Part shown: in pieces, positions 5,057 to 13,918 of the stretch
Numbering within the stretch: the first letter of the stretch is position 1
Layout: every line of letters starts with the position of its first letter
Program-made: the position numbers and the translations under genes
The notes under the pieces: model-generated
Database searches by the model: none
Seen by the model: only the letters and a program-made list of their open reading frames with translations
Told to the model about the DNA's origin: nothing
Origin: a virus
IMG/VR virus record: IMGVR_UViG_3300025138_000003
Span: 1-44,434 of that record
Strand: one strand, 5' to 3'
DNA length: 44,434 nt

Positions 5057-5181
5057 CCCTAATATTTTTCTAATATTTTTTTTAAGGTAACCTTACTTCG
5101 GGTTCCCTAATATGTAGTGGGGGTAGGGTTCCTTACGTAAGGTTACCCTAATACGAGTACCCTAATAGGGTTACCCTAATA
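5057..5181 (+). repeat. CCCTAATA iterons and palindromes (late control region)
   Basis: CCCTAATA occurs at 5057, 5105, 5146, 5160 and 5174; the last three are spaced exactly 14 bp. Between them are the palindromes AAGGTAACCTT (5084-5094) and CCTTACGTAAGG (5131-5142). The same octamer, also with a 14-bp period but inverted, recurs at 25522 and 25536 beside the lysis promoter. This looks like a binding array for a specific protein (late activator, initiator or packaging protein) upstream of the terminase genes. No gene lies between 4928 and 5355. Confidence 0.6.
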
Positions 5182-5311
5182 AGCTAGCCCTCAAAACTCT
5201 TGTTTAAAGATAAGGTATTATAAGGCCTTTGTCAAGGATTATTCCTTCCTTCTCTCTATAAAGTAATCTTTTAAAGTAAAAACGCAAAAAGTTCTTGTAA
5301 GTATAAAGGTA

Positions 5312-5335
5312 ATGTTGATAACTTGTGGGTAACTT
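5312..5335 (+). repeat. 24-bp DnaA-box-like element, copy 2
   Basis: Differs from 4060-4083 at two positions, one of them inside the box (TGTGGGTAA). It lies just upstream of the first late gene's ribosome site (CAGGAGAAGTA), so it could also be part of a late promoter (TTGATA lies at 5316). Confidence 0.55.
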
Positions 5336-5355
5336 AATTACACACAGGAGAAGTA

Positions 5356-5604
5356 ATGTCCGATAAAGAACAAGCAGTAAAGATAATGCACAACGAAAAA
5401 GAATATGAATTCCTACTTTCAGAGCTCTCTGAAGAAGGACAAGCACAGTTTCAACGAGCTACGCAGCTTTCAACAAGTTGTATGCGTATGGAACAAGACT
5501 TAACAGAGCGTAGATTTTTAGTGAACAACTACATTAAGTTTGTTGTTGACGAAGTAGATAGTAAAGAACAAGAAGACGCAAGTCACGATAAGCCAGAAAA
5601 ATAA
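5356..5604 (+). CDS. Small conserved phage protein (DUF6447-like), 82 aa
   Basis: Starts at ATG 5356 after CAGGAGAAGTA and ends in TAATG overlap with the next gene. The N-terminal MHNEKEYEFLLSELSEEGQ followed by a helical segment (AQFQRATQLSTSCMRMEQDL) is the layout of small marine-phage proteins annotated DUF6447, judged from memory. First gene of the long late block; probably a small structural or assembly factor, but the role is unknown. Confidence 0.7.
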   Translation: MSDKEQAVKIMHNEKEYEFLLSELSEEGQAQFQRATQLSTSCMRMEQDLTERRFLVNNYIKFVVDEVDSKEQEDASHDKPEK

Positions 5605-5804
5605 TGGAACTTTCTGAAGCAATACACCGCCTTAAGCATATCGTCTTAAAACTAAAAGACGCAGAGATTATGGCACCAAACCCAGTAGTTCTAGAATATA
5701 TAATTGAATTATTCGACATCATAAAGAACATAGAAGAACCTGAAATGATTGACGAAGATAAATTTAAGGAGATTTTTCATGGCACAAACAAAGCAGAAGC
5801 TTAA
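5604..5804 (+). CDS. Hypothetical protein, 66 aa
   Basis: The ATG at 5604 overlaps the previous stop (TAATG), and the end overlaps the metallophosphoesterase start by 26 bases. Acidic, helical (MELSEAIHRLKHIVLKLKDA, VLEYIIELFDIIKNIEEPEM). No family recognised. Translational coupling suggests equal amounts with its neighbours. Confidence 0.7.
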   Translation: MELSEAIHRLKHIVLKLKDAEIMAPNPVVLEYIIELFDIIKNIEEPEMIDEDKFKEIFHGTNKAEA

Positions 5805-6555
5805 ACGAGCAATAGTATTCCCCGATATACACTTTCCTTTACATGACGAGAAAGCGTTATCGTGTGCACTACAAGCAATCGGAATAGTAAAACCAGATAT
5901 TTATATCAACATTGGAGACGTTGGAGAGTGGCATAACTTCTCAGCGTGGAAGTATAAAGGGAAGAAACTACCTTCATTGGAGTTTCAACTACCTTATTGC
6001 GACCAAGACATTAATGATGTGAACGAAGGATTAGATAGAATAGATGCTGAATTAGATAAGCATAACGTTGAAAAAAGATATATGCTGCAAGGCAATCATG
6101 AAATATGGATGGATAACTTTGTAGAGAAGTATCCCTATATGAAAGACTATACGTTTCCTAAAGCGTGTAGAATAAAAGAGCGTGGATATAAATACTACGA
6201 ATACAATGTTCCTTTAAAAATTGGAAAGATTAACTTTCTTCATGGTGCTTATGCAACTACGTACCATGCTAAAAAACATCTCGAGACATATGGAGCCAAT
6301 ATTATGTACGGCCATACACATGACGTACAGAGACATACATTAACAAAACTTGATGCAGGAACAATTGGAGCGTGGGGAATTGGATGTCTTAAAGATATGT
6401 CTCGAGAAAAAAACAAGTGGCTACGTGGCAGACTACACAACTGGAATCACGCATTTAGCATTATTACTTGGTTTCCTAATGGAAACTTTCAAGTAGAAGT
6501 CATTGAAATTGTAAATGGCAAATGCACTGTGTGGGGTAATGTTGTTGAAGCCTAA
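5779..6555 (+). CDS. Calcineurin-like metallophosphoesterase
   Basis: Protein of 258 aa from ATG 5779 (MAQTKQKLKR), chosen because AAGGAG lies eight bases ahead; an upstream in-frame start at 5749 lacks a site. The metal-binding motif set is complete and in order: D16-x-H18 (PDIHFP), G46-D47-x-x-E50, G105-N-H-E108, H155 (FLHGAY) and GHTHD 178-182. It should bind two metal ions and hydrolyse a phosphodiester or phosphomonoester; the substrate cannot be read from sequence. Overlaps the terminase small subunit start (TAATG). Phages often carry such an enzyme near terminase, where a role in DNA end processing or nucleotide metabolism is possible. Confidence 0.9.
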   Translation: MAQTKQKLKRAIVFPDIHFPLHDEKALSCALQAIGIVKPDIYINIGDVGEWHNFSAWKYKGKKLPSLEFQLPYCDQDINDVNEGLDRIDAELDKHNVEKRYMLQGNHEIWMDNFVEKYPYMKDYTFPKACRIKERGYKYYEYNVPLKIGKINFLHGAYATTYHAKKHLETYGANIMYGHTHDVQRHTLTKLDAGTIGAWGIGCLKDMSREKNKWLRGRLHNWNHAFSIITWFPNGNFQVEVIEIVNGKCTVWGNVVEA

Positions 6556-7289
6556 TGCATAAACGAATTGTTAAAGGCGTACCTCGTTATGTATTTAAAG
6601 ACGAAAAAGAATTTCGTTCTACCTTTCCGAATGAAGTCTTAGTTGAAGACTGGAGAAAAGGAGAAGAAAACGATTGGGTCCTTACTGACGATAAGAAGGT
6701 TACTCAAATACTTAAACGTAAAAAAATGAAGAATACTCATATCAGAGCATATGATGACTACTTCATAACATTACTTGGTCCATCGTTTGGTTCTGGTAAG
6801 ATGGAAGGTGAGCCTAAAAAAGATTATCACTCTTTTATGAAAAGAACAAACGTAGAAGAGAAACCATTAACGTGGAGAGAGATACGATTTGTTAAGATGA
6901 TTGCTCATGGAGAGCAACCTATGCAAGCATACCTAGACTGTTTTGAAACTAATAATGAAAAAACAGCAAAGATTAAATCGTCTGTACTCCTAAAACAAAC
7001 AAGGATAAAACAAGAAGTGGAAAAAGAAATAGAAGAACTGCTAAGTGATATTGGTATTGATAAACGATGGACACTAGAGCAAGCAAAGAATATTGTTGAG
7101 AACGATGAAACGTCTGATGCAGTTAAACTACGTGCATTAGAAAACTTTATGAAGATACAAAGTATGTATCCTAAAGAAAAGAAAAGCGAATCATTATTAT
7201 TGGGACAAGCTTTTACTGGATTTAGTAAAGAAGAAATACTTGAAATGAGCACTATGAAACTAATTAAAGATGGAAAAGAAGAGGATTAA
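6555..7289 (+). CDS. terS: Terminase small subunit (putative)
   Basis: Protein of 244 aa. Its position directly before the large terminase, with a 20-base overlap, and a C-terminal half typical of small terminases support the call. A helix-turn-helix-like segment begins at LTWREIRFVKMIAHGEQPMQ (105-124), followed by charged helices (RIKQEVEKEIEELLSDIGID). The N-terminal 100 residues (HKRIVKGVPRYVFKDEKEF) are an extra domain not recognised. Small terminases form rings that recognise packaging DNA and regulate the motor. Which sequence it binds is unknown; the iterons at 5057-5181 are one candidate. Confidence 0.75.
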   Translation: MHKRIVKGVPRYVFKDEKEFRSTFPNEVLVEDWRKGEENDWVLTDDKKVTQILKRKKMKNTHIRAYDDYFITLLGPSFGSGKMEGEPKKDYHSFMKRTNVEEKPLTWREIRFVKMIAHGEQPMQAYLDCFETNNEKTAKIKSSVLLKQTRIKQEVEKEIEELLSDIGIDKRWTLEQAKNIVENDETSDAVKLRALENFMKIQSMYPKEKKSESLLLGQAFTGFSKEEILEMSTMKLIKDGKEED

Positions 7290-8868
7290 CATTATACCTC
7301 CTCCGTCTGTAATGGCGGAGCGTGATGAAGTATTAGCCAAAGCATACAAAGACTTAATATTTTTTGGCCGTGTATTTTTGCCACAAGACTTTCTACATAA
7401 AAGTGAAAGTCCTCAGTTCCACTATGACTTATCTAAAAAGTTAATAGCACATCAACCTGGAGCACGTATTTGTAATATCATTCCTCGTGGTATGGGTAAG
7501 AGTATTTTATCTAAAGCTGCTATTATGCATAAATTTTTGTTTGCTGAAACAGATAAACAAAACTTTGTAGCATGGGTATCAGAAGAACAAGGACAATCTG
7601 TTGACCATTTAAAATATATACGACACCACTTTGAAGAAAACGAAATGATTCGTTACTACTTTGGTAATATGGATGGTGGTAGTGTAGGTAAGAGATGGAC
7701 AGAAAAAGATATTGTTACACCCAAAGGTGATAGAATTATTGCTAAGGGTTCTGCTCAAAGACTTCGTGGTCGTGCAGAAGTAGGTGTACGTTACACTGGA
7801 ATTATTCTTGATGACTTTGAATCAGAGCTAAATACAAAAACTCCTGAAAGAAGAGCAGAGTTAAAGAAGTGGATTGTATCTACTGTATATCCTTCACTAG
7901 AAGAAACACCAGGTAATGAAGGTTGGATATGGTTGACTGGAACTATTGTACACTTTGATTCTTTCTTACAAAACATATATGATGGAGTAAGAGATGCAGA
8001 TAAAAATAATCGTAGCTACCCTTGGAATGTAACATTTCATAGAGCCGTAGAAGATGGAGTTGCTTTGTGGCCAGAACAATTCTCTTTAAAGAAACTAGAA
8101 AACAAAAGAAAAGAATTTATTGAAGCAGGACTAGTTAATAAATTTGCTCAAGAATATATGAATGATGCTCGTGATTCTGCATCAGCTTCTTTTAAAATAG
8201 ATAGAATACAAAACTATAATCATAAATTTGAAGTAAGAAATAATTATGCATACTTAGTAGGAAATAAAGAAGCTATACCAATTAATGTTTACCTAGGAGT
8301 TGATTTAGCAGCAACAGCTACTGCTACTTCAGACTATCAAGTAATTATGGTAATGGGTATAGATGCAAATAAAAATAGATATATTCTTGATTACTTTAGA
8401 GAAAAAATACCTGCGTTTGATATGGCAGAAGAAATTATAAAAATGGCAAAAAAATATTCTCCAGTTAGAAGAGTAACAATAGAAACTGTAGCAGCTCAAG
8501 AAATGGTCAGAGATATGACAACTAGAATTTCTCATAGAGAAAGAAGATTAATGCCAGGAATATTTAAAGGAGTTAAGCCTCCGTATGGAATTAAAAAAGA
8601 AGATAGGCTAGAAACATCTCTTGGTCCTATTGTTAATTCAAAAAAATTGTTTATAAAAAAACACATGACAGAAATAGTGGATGAATTTTTTGAACATCCC
8701 AAACCAAAAAATGATGACTTAATGGATGCTTTGTATTATGCAGATTATTTTGCAAAACCACCAAGCAGTACAGCGATTGAAATAACTCAGTTAAAAGATT
8801 CTGTAAGTAAATCAACTTCATTAAAAGCAAATAAAGTGTATAATTGGATAACTGGTTCAATAAAATAA
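7270..8868 (+). CDS. terL: Terminase large subunit
   Basis: Protein of 532 aa, the packaging motor. ATPase domain: Walker A PRGMGKS (72-78), Walker B TGIILDDFE (176-184) and coupling motif WLTGT (221-225). C-terminal RNase-H-like nuclease: D345 (YLGVDLA), E405 (RVTIETV) and D486 (KNDDLMDA), all present. Length is normal for the family. It cuts concatemeric DNA and threads it through the portal with ATP. The start at 7270 lies inside the end of terS; a later ATG at residue 15 is possible but not better supported. Confidence 0.95.
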   Translation: MEKKRINIIPPPSVMAERDEVLAKAYKDLIFFGRVFLPQDFLHKSESPQFHYDLSKKLIAHQPGARICNIIPRGMGKSILSKAAIMHKFLFAETDKQNFVAWVSEEQGQSVDHLKYIRHHFEENEMIRYYFGNMDGGSVGKRWTEKDIVTPKGDRIIAKGSAQRLRGRAEVGVRYTGIILDDFESELNTKTPERRAELKKWIVSTVYPSLEETPGNEGWIWLTGTIVHFDSFLQNIYDGVRDADKNNRSYPWNVTFHRAVEDGVALWPEQFSLKKLENKRKEFIEAGLVNKFAQEYMNDARDSASASFKIDRIQNYNHKFEVRNNYAYLVGNKEAIPINVYLGVDLAATATATSDYQVIMVMGIDANKNRYILDYFREKIPAFDMAEEIIKMAKKYSPVRRVTIETVAAQEMVRDMTTRISHRERRLMPGIFKGVKPPYGIKKEDRLETSLGPIVNSKKLFIKKHMTEIVDEFFEHPKPKNDDLMDALYYADYFAKPPSSTAIEITQLKDSVSKSTSLKANKVYNWITGSIK

Positions 8869-8869
8869 A

Positions 8870-8893
8870 AAGTTATCCACATCTTATTAACAT
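8870..8893 (-). repeat. 24-bp DnaA-box-containing element, copy 3 (inverted)
   Basis: The reverse complement matches 4060-4083 at 22 of 24 positions and includes an exact TTATCCACA. It lies directly after the terL stop in a gap of about 105 bases before portal; the rest of that gap shows no gene or clear terminator. Confidence 0.5.
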
Positions 8894-8974
8894 TTTACTT
8901 GCAATAACAGAGGACAAAGAGTTAAATTAACGAACGTAACATTGTGTCGTTTTTTATAAAAGTAAGGCTATTAA

Positions 8975-11020
8975 ATGGAATATGATAAAAGAGCATTAAA
9001 AAACCGAGAAACCTATGATAGGTATAGAAACGACAGACAGTCTTGGGAAAGAGATTCTAGACAAGATATAGATTTTTATTTAGGAAATCATTTTACTACA
9101 GATGAATCAACTGAGTTGGCTCAAAAAAATCAAGCAGATGTTCCAATGGATAGAATATCTCCTGCTGTAGAAAGATTAAAAAGTATGTTAACAGCAAGAC
9201 CTCCAGCGTTTACTGTTATACCTAGAGAAGATTCTGATTCATCAATAGCATACTTATGGAGACTTATTATGGGTTTTGTGTGGCAAAACTCAGATGGTGA
9301 TGCACAAATGAAACAAGCCATACACGATTATTGTGTTGTTGGATTAGGATATGTATATGCTTACGTAGACTACGATTCAGATTTTGGTAAAGGAGATGTA
9401 AAGTTTTCCTATGTAGACCCTTTTAGAATTTATGTACCAGCGTCTTCAAGAGATAGATTTTTTACAGATGCAGATAATATTATTTTATCTACAATACTAA
9501 CAAATGACCAAGTGTTAAACTTATATCCAGAACTAGGGGTTGATGTAGACCCAGAAACTCAAGAAGCAATGGAGCCATTAATAAATCAAATATCACCATA
9601 TAGCTTAGAACAAGACTATCCAGAGAATGTTAATGCATCTAGTATTAATATGTATACACCAGACAAAGTTAAAAGCTATACTGATATGCATAATACTAGG
9701 TATCAAATATTAGAAAGATTTTATAAAGTTAAAGTACCATATTATATTTTAAAAGAAAATGAATCTGACGAAGAGTTTATTGTTGATGAAGCAGACTTTT
9801 CATTATTTTTAGAACAAAATAAAAAAATGATAGAAATGGGACAAGTAGATATTACTCAAGTTTTTCAAAATAGAATTAAAGTTACAGCTAGTATAGGAGA
9901 AGTAGTTTTATATGAAACAATTTTAAACACTGATGTTTACCCTATTGTACCAATAGCTAATGTGTGGACTCAAACACCTTATCCTCGTTCAGATATTTCA
10001 AGAGCAAGGCCAATGCAAAGATTGCTCAATAAGCTTTGGTCCTTGGCTCTTTCTCATGCACAAGCGTCAGCTGGTTTAAAACTTATGGTTCCACTAGGTA
10101 GTGTAGAAAGTGTATCTCAATTAGAAAAAGATTGGGCAAATCCAAATGCTGTAATAGAAGTAGACTCTACACAAGGAGAGCCTCACTATCCAGCACCTCA
10201 GCCTTTAACTGGAGAGTTTTACAGATTAATACAACAAGCAGAGTTTTATATTAATTTTATTTTTGGTATACCAGAAATAATGCAGGGTGTTGGAGAAAAA
10301 GCTCCTGATACTGCAAGAGGTACAGAAAGATTAATTGCTCTTGGTAGTGAAAGACCTAAATCAAAACTAAGAGACATAGAGTTTAGTATTAAACGATTAG
10401 GTAAAGTTTTATATAATTATGGTAAAAGTCATTACACTCATAAAAAATTATTTAGGTTAGCACAACCAAATAATGATATGTCAGAAACTATGAGTCAAAT
10501 ATATTCAGATACAACACAAACTATATTTGATTTAAAAAAAGATAAACACAACTTAGAACAACATGATATTGGCATTGAGTCTGGTTCTACTTTGCCTACA
10601 AGTAAATACGCAGAGTTAGCTGTGTATATGGAAGCATTTCAAATGGGTATTGTAGACCAAGTAGAAGTTTTAAAGAAAAATCCAGACATCTTTGATAAAG
10701 AAGGTGTGCTAACAAGAATGAACCAAAGACAGCAAATGGAACAACAAATGGCTTCTATGGGTGAAACAATAAAGAATTTACAGGGAGACCTGCAAACGGC
10801 TACAAGAGAATCTATTTCAGATAGAAAACGAACTGAAGTTGAGAAATTTAAGACTCGTCTAAACGATATAGAATCTAACGCCAATGCCGATAGGCGTGTT
10901 AATAAAAACAAATTAAACGACAAGGTGTTGCTCGAATTAGAGAAATTGCGTGGAGAGATAAAAATAATCGAATCCAATGTACGTAGTTCGGCTCAAAAGA
11001 AAGAGACATCAAAGGAGTAA
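8975..11020 (+). CDS. Portal protein
   Basis: Protein of 681 aa directly after terL. The layout fits P22-type portals: N-terminal RETYDRYRNDRQSWERD and VPMDRISPAVERLKSMLTA, a core with DYCVVGLGYVYAYVDYDSDF and YVDPFRIYVPASSRDRF, a stem and crown region with PEIMQGVGEKAPDTARG, and a long C-terminal coiled coil (about 590-681, ending SAQKKETSKE). It forms the dodecameric ring at the capsid vertex through which terminase packs DNA and to which the short tail attaches. The extended helical tail recalls the P22 portal barrel. Confidence 0.9.
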   Translation: MEYDKRALKNRETYDRYRNDRQSWERDSRQDIDFYLGNHFTTDESTELAQKNQADVPMDRISPAVERLKSMLTARPPAFTVIPREDSDSSIAYLWRLIMGFVWQNSDGDAQMKQAIHDYCVVGLGYVYAYVDYDSDFGKGDVKFSYVDPFRIYVPASSRDRFFTDADNIILSTILTNDQVLNLYPELGVDVDPETQEAMEPLINQISPYSLEQDYPENVNASSINMYTPDKVKSYTDMHNTRYQILERFYKVKVPYYILKENESDEEFIVDEADFSLFLEQNKKMIEMGQVDITQVFQNRIKVTASIGEVVLYETILNTDVYPIVPIANVWTQTPYPRSDISRARPMQRLLNKLWSLALSHAQASAGLKLMVPLGSVESVSQLEKDWANPNAVIEVDSTQGEPHYPAPQPLTGEFYRLIQQAEFYINFIFGIPEIMQGVGEKAPDTARGTERLIALGSERPKSKLRDIEFSIKRLGKVLYNYGKSHYTHKKLFRLAQPNNDMSETMSQIYSDTTQTIFDLKKDKHNLEQHDIGIESGSTLPTSKYAELAVYMEAFQMGIVDQVEVLKKNPDIFDKEGVLTRMNQRQQMEQQMASMGETIKNLQGDLQTATRESISDRKRTEVEKFKTRLNDIESNANADRRVNKNKLNDKVLLELEKLRGEIKIIESNVRSSAQKKETSKE

Positions 11021-11022
11021 TA

Positions 11023-11763
11023 ATGAATAATGAAACATCAACAACCGATACTCAAGCTTTAGAATCCATGGATGGGGTTCAAGCAGAAGGTCAACAAGAA
11101 GGTACTTTAGAAGGAGATGAAAGTATGAATTGGGAAAAAGAAGCTAAAAAGTTTCAGTCTATGTATGATAGAGCTGAATCTGATAAAAAGCATCTAAGCC
11201 AGTACAAACCATTAATTAACTTGCTAGAGCAAAGACCAGACCTTGTAGAAACCTTAAGAGATAATATTGTCGGAAATAATGGTGCAACTAAACCAGCTGA
11301 AGCACAACAGCTAAATGAAGACGAGTTCAATCCGTGGGAAGCGTACAACAAACCTGGTTCTTCATCATACGATTATCGTGTGAACCAAGAAGAAAACAGA
11401 ATAAATAGTGCAGTGCAAAATGCTATGAAAGGTCAAGAGCAAAGACAGTTTTTAAATGAAACTGTTAATAAGTTAAAGAGTGAGTTTGGAATGCAAGAAA
11501 ATGAAGTCCAAGAATTTATGGAATTTACTTCTGCACCAAAAGACTCTGTTCCTCTAGACAATCTGGTTAAGTTATTTAAAATGAATAAAGGTGAATATAG
11601 AGAACCTGTTATTCAAAAACCAGATACATCTAACCAAGCAAGAACCGCAGGGGTATTGCAAGGTGGAGCGGCTCCTACTAAATCTGAACAAGATGGAATG
11701 TGGGACCAAATTCTTAATGCAGCTCAGACTGGTAGCATTAGCAAAGGAATAAAACGTAAATAA
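11023..11763 (+). CDS. Scaffolding protein (putative)
   Basis: Protein of 246 aa from ATG 11023 with a strong AAAGGAGTAATA site, between portal and major capsid. Very acidic, Gln-rich and mostly helical (NEDEFNPWEAYN-like centre, LESMDGVQAEGQQEGTLE start), with a short basic C-terminus (SISKGIKRK). These are features of capsid scaffolds, whose basic end binds the coat protein. No protease gene is seen nearby, so scaffold removal without cleavage is possible. The call rests on position and composition. Confidence 0.7.
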   Translation: MNNETSTTDTQALESMDGVQAEGQQEGTLEGDESMNWEKEAKKFQSMYDRAESDKKHLSQYKPLINLLEQRPDLVETLRDNIVGNNGATKPAEAQQLNEDEFNPWEAYNKPGSSSYDYRVNQEENRINSAVQNAMKGQEQRQFLNETVNKLKSEFGMQENEVQEFMEFTSAPKDSVPLDNLVKLFKMNKGEYREPVIQKPDTSNQARTAGVLQGGAAPTKSEQDGMWDQILNAAQTGSISKGIKRK

Positions 11764-11776
11764 ATAGGAGAATACA

Positions 11777-13144
11777 ATGGCAATAAGCGGACAAATAAAG
11801 TCAACAAACTTGACTGCTGCTACTACTGCTGCTGATTATGGAGTTGCTCCAGATAGAAGAAGATTATATAACTTTTCTGATAGGATTGCTGAACTAGCAC
11901 CTGAAGAAAGTCCTTTCTTCGTATACCTGAGTAAAACCGCAAAACTTCCTACGGATGATTCTTTGTTTCGTTATCTAGAAGATAGAACAAAGATTAATTA
12001 TACAAGTAGAGAGTTTTTATTAAAAGGTAATCACGATAGTAGTGCAGTACAAGTAGCTGGAGATATAGTAGCTTTTACTGTAGATACAGCTGACGGAGCT
12101 GCAGTAGACTTCCTTGTTAAAGGGATGGTCTTTGCAGTTAGAACACTAGGTGGAACTGAAGATGATGCAACTTACGCTAACGTTATAGTTAGAGTAGAAG
12201 ATGCACCTGTTCAAAATTCTGCTGATACAACTTTCACTGGTAAAGTGATTTCTGTATCATCAACAGCAACTAATGCAAATAAACTTTTAGATAATAAAAA
12301 AGGACAAATCATTGGTACAGCTTACGCAGAAGGTTCTGGGTCACCAGATGTTTTCTCAGACAGTTTAGAAGATAATTATGGGTATACCCAGATTTTCAAA
12401 ACAGCTGCTGAGATTTCAAACACAGCATATGCAACACAACTACGTGGAGTATCTAACGAGTTTGAAAGAGTGTTAGCTCAAAAAATGAGAGAGCACAAAA
12501 TAGATATGGAAAGAGCATTTCTTTTCAATCAAAAAGCAAAAGTAGGCGGAGTACAATACTCAGAAGGTCTAGTAGGTCACATCATTAAAAACAGTACAGT
12601 AGTAGGCGGTACAACTAACTTATCTTATGAGTCAGGTAAAGCATACTTCAGAACTGCAAAAGCTTCAGAGCTTACTTATGATAGACTATTATCAGACTTT
12701 GAAGTATTGTTTGACCCTGCTAGAGGTGGAAGTAACGAAAGATTAGCATTAGCTTCTCTTCCTGTTATTTCTTTCTTTAACAAAATGGGTAACGGCTCAT
12801 TTTCTGATATATCAACTGCTAGTACACAATACCAAATAAATATGGATGAACTATCAGGACAGTATGGTCACCAGTTAATGGAGATTAATACAGTTCACGG
12901 TTCAGTATTTTTAGTGAAAGAACCTCTATTTAGAGGACATTCATCTGGTATGATGGCTATGGCTGATATGAGTAAACTATACTACAGACCATTAGTAGGT
13001 AACGGAATCAATCGTGATACTCAAGTCATGACGAATGTACAAAGTGCAGACGAAGACTTAAGAAAAGATATGATTCTTACTGAAGCTGGACTAGAAGTAT
13101 GTCTACCAGAATCACATTACTTAATTAATTTAGAAGGAGTGTAA
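11777..13144 (+). CDS. Major capsid protein
   Basis: Protein of 455 aa with a strong site (AATAGGAGAATACA), after the scaffold. The N-terminal arm (DRRRLYNFSDRIAELAPEE, SPFFVYLSKTAKLPTDDSLF), the E-loop-like region, and a C-terminal half with ERAFLFNQKAKVGG and VNTVHGS-type strands fit an HK97-fold coat protein of the kind annotated in many environmental podoviruses. Residues about 85-160 form an Ala/Val-rich beta insertion that could be surface exposed. Confidence 0.85.
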   Translation: MAISGQIKSTNLTAATTAADYGVAPDRRRLYNFSDRIAELAPEESPFFVYLSKTAKLPTDDSLFRYLEDRTKINYTSREFLLKGNHDSSAVQVAGDIVAFTVDTADGAAVDFLVKGMVFAVRTLGGTEDDATYANVIVRVEDAPVQNSADTTFTGKVISVSSTATNANKLLDNKKGQIIGTAYAEGSGSPDVFSDSLEDNYGYTQIFKTAAEISNTAYATQLRGVSNEFERVLAQKMREHKIDMERAFLFNQKAKVGGVQYSEGLVGHIIKNSTVVGGTTNLSYESGKAYFRTAKASELTYDRLLSDFEVLFDPARGGSNERLALASLPVISFFNKMGNGSFSDISTASTQYQINMDELSGQYGHQLMEINTVHGSVFLVKEPLFRGHSSGMMAMADMSKLYYRPLVGNGINRDTQVMTNVQSADEDLRKDMILTEAGLEVCLPESHYLINLEGV

Positions 13145-13145
13145 G

Positions 13146-13616
13146 ATGGCTAGAAGTAACGTACTTAATAGTAGTAGTGGACAATATGGTAAACAGTATA
13201 AAGAGTGGATTGTAGAAGCAGTAACTGCTGATAAGACATTAGATGCAGACGATTCAGGAAAACTATTCGTAGTTAATCCTGCTGCAGAAACTACTTTAAC
13301 ACTTCCATCTGTTTCATTTAAAGGATGGAATTGTACTGTCGTACTAACTGAAGGAATTGCAGCAACTGATGGTTCTATGAACAACGTTGTTAACATTGCT
13401 TTAGGTCAAGGCGATAACATTGGACAAGCACACGAAGTAGATGGTGCAGCTGGTAACTTTGCAGTTACTGGTGACGATTTCTTTGTGTTTACTGCTGCAG
13501 CTACCCCAGGAGATAGAGTTGAACTTATCTCTGATGGTACTCAGTGGATTATCCAAGCGTTTGTTAAAGACCTTAGTGATGCTGATTTTTCAGCTAACGC
13601 TACAACTATAGCATAA
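13146..13616 (+). CDS. Capsid decoration or head fibre protein (putative)
   Basis: Protein of 156 aa starting two bases after the capsid gene. Beta-rich: ADDSGKLFVVNPAAETTLTL, SFKGWNCTVVL, GDRVELISDGTQWIIQAF. The pattern of a 'zero or default value' beta sandwich is common in phage decoration proteins and in short fibre segments. The position after the coat gene supports a role on the capsid surface. No catalytic motif. A minor tail component is the main alternative. Confidence 0.6.
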   Translation: MARSNVLNSSSGQYGKQYKEWIVEAVTADKTLDADDSGKLFVVNPAAETTLTLPSVSFKGWNCTVVLTEGIAATDGSMNNVVNIALGQGDNIGQAHEVDGAAGNFAVTGDDFFVFTAAATPGDRVELISDGTQWIIQAFVKDLSDADFSANATTIA

Positions 13617-13619
13617 ACC

Positions 13620-13689
13620 AATCCGTGAGGATTAACAGTTTGGGTACTGTGGGGTTATACGTAAAAAGGTGTAACCCCAAACACCCAAA
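13620..13689 (+). terminator. Double hairpin after the capsid genes
   Basis: A small hairpin AATCC/GGATT (13620-13633) is followed by a strong two-part stem: TTTGGGT (13639-13645) with ACCCAAA (13683-13689), and inside it GGGGTTA (13651-13657) with TAACCCC (13672-13678). An AT-rich run (AGAATTTTAAAA) follows. Probably a partial terminator or RNA-stabilising end that raises capsid mRNA over downstream genes. Confidence 0.55.
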
Positions 13690-13717
13690 AGAATTTTAAA
13701 ACTAATAGGAGAATAAA

Positions 13718-13915
13718 ATGGCAGATTATAATACAATTACAAAAGTAATTATTAATGATATCAGTCCAGCAGCAAGTGATGTAGCAGGTTCTTTAGCTAA
13801 AGAAATAAATGACTACATTCAAACTTTAGACAGCACTGACAATGCTATTGTAGATATACAATCAGTAAAGTTAGATGCAACTAGAATTGCATATATTGTT
13901 GTATCTACTGGATAG
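13718..13915 (+). CDS. Small structural-block protein, 65 aa
   Basis: Starts at ATG 13718 after AATAGGAGAATAAA, the same strong site as the capsid gene, so likely well expressed. Sequence MADYNTITKVIINDISPAAS, then a helix and a final beta strand (TRIAYIVVSTG). No function recognised; a small virion or assembly protein is an inference from position. Confidence 0.65.
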   Translation: MADYNTITKVIINDISPAASDVAGSLAKEINDYIQTLDSTDNAIVDIQSVKLDATRIAYIVVSTG

Positions 13916-13918
13916 TAA

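Noticed and set aside
4610-5355. Integrase attachment site or lysogeny region
   Set aside because: No integrase, excisionase or repressor gene is seen, and no tRNA-like core is present.
5779-6555. Toxin-antitoxin or anti-phage defence role for the metallophosphoesterase
   Set aside because: No partner gene of a known system; coupling to terminase points to a phage DNA-processing or nucleotide role.
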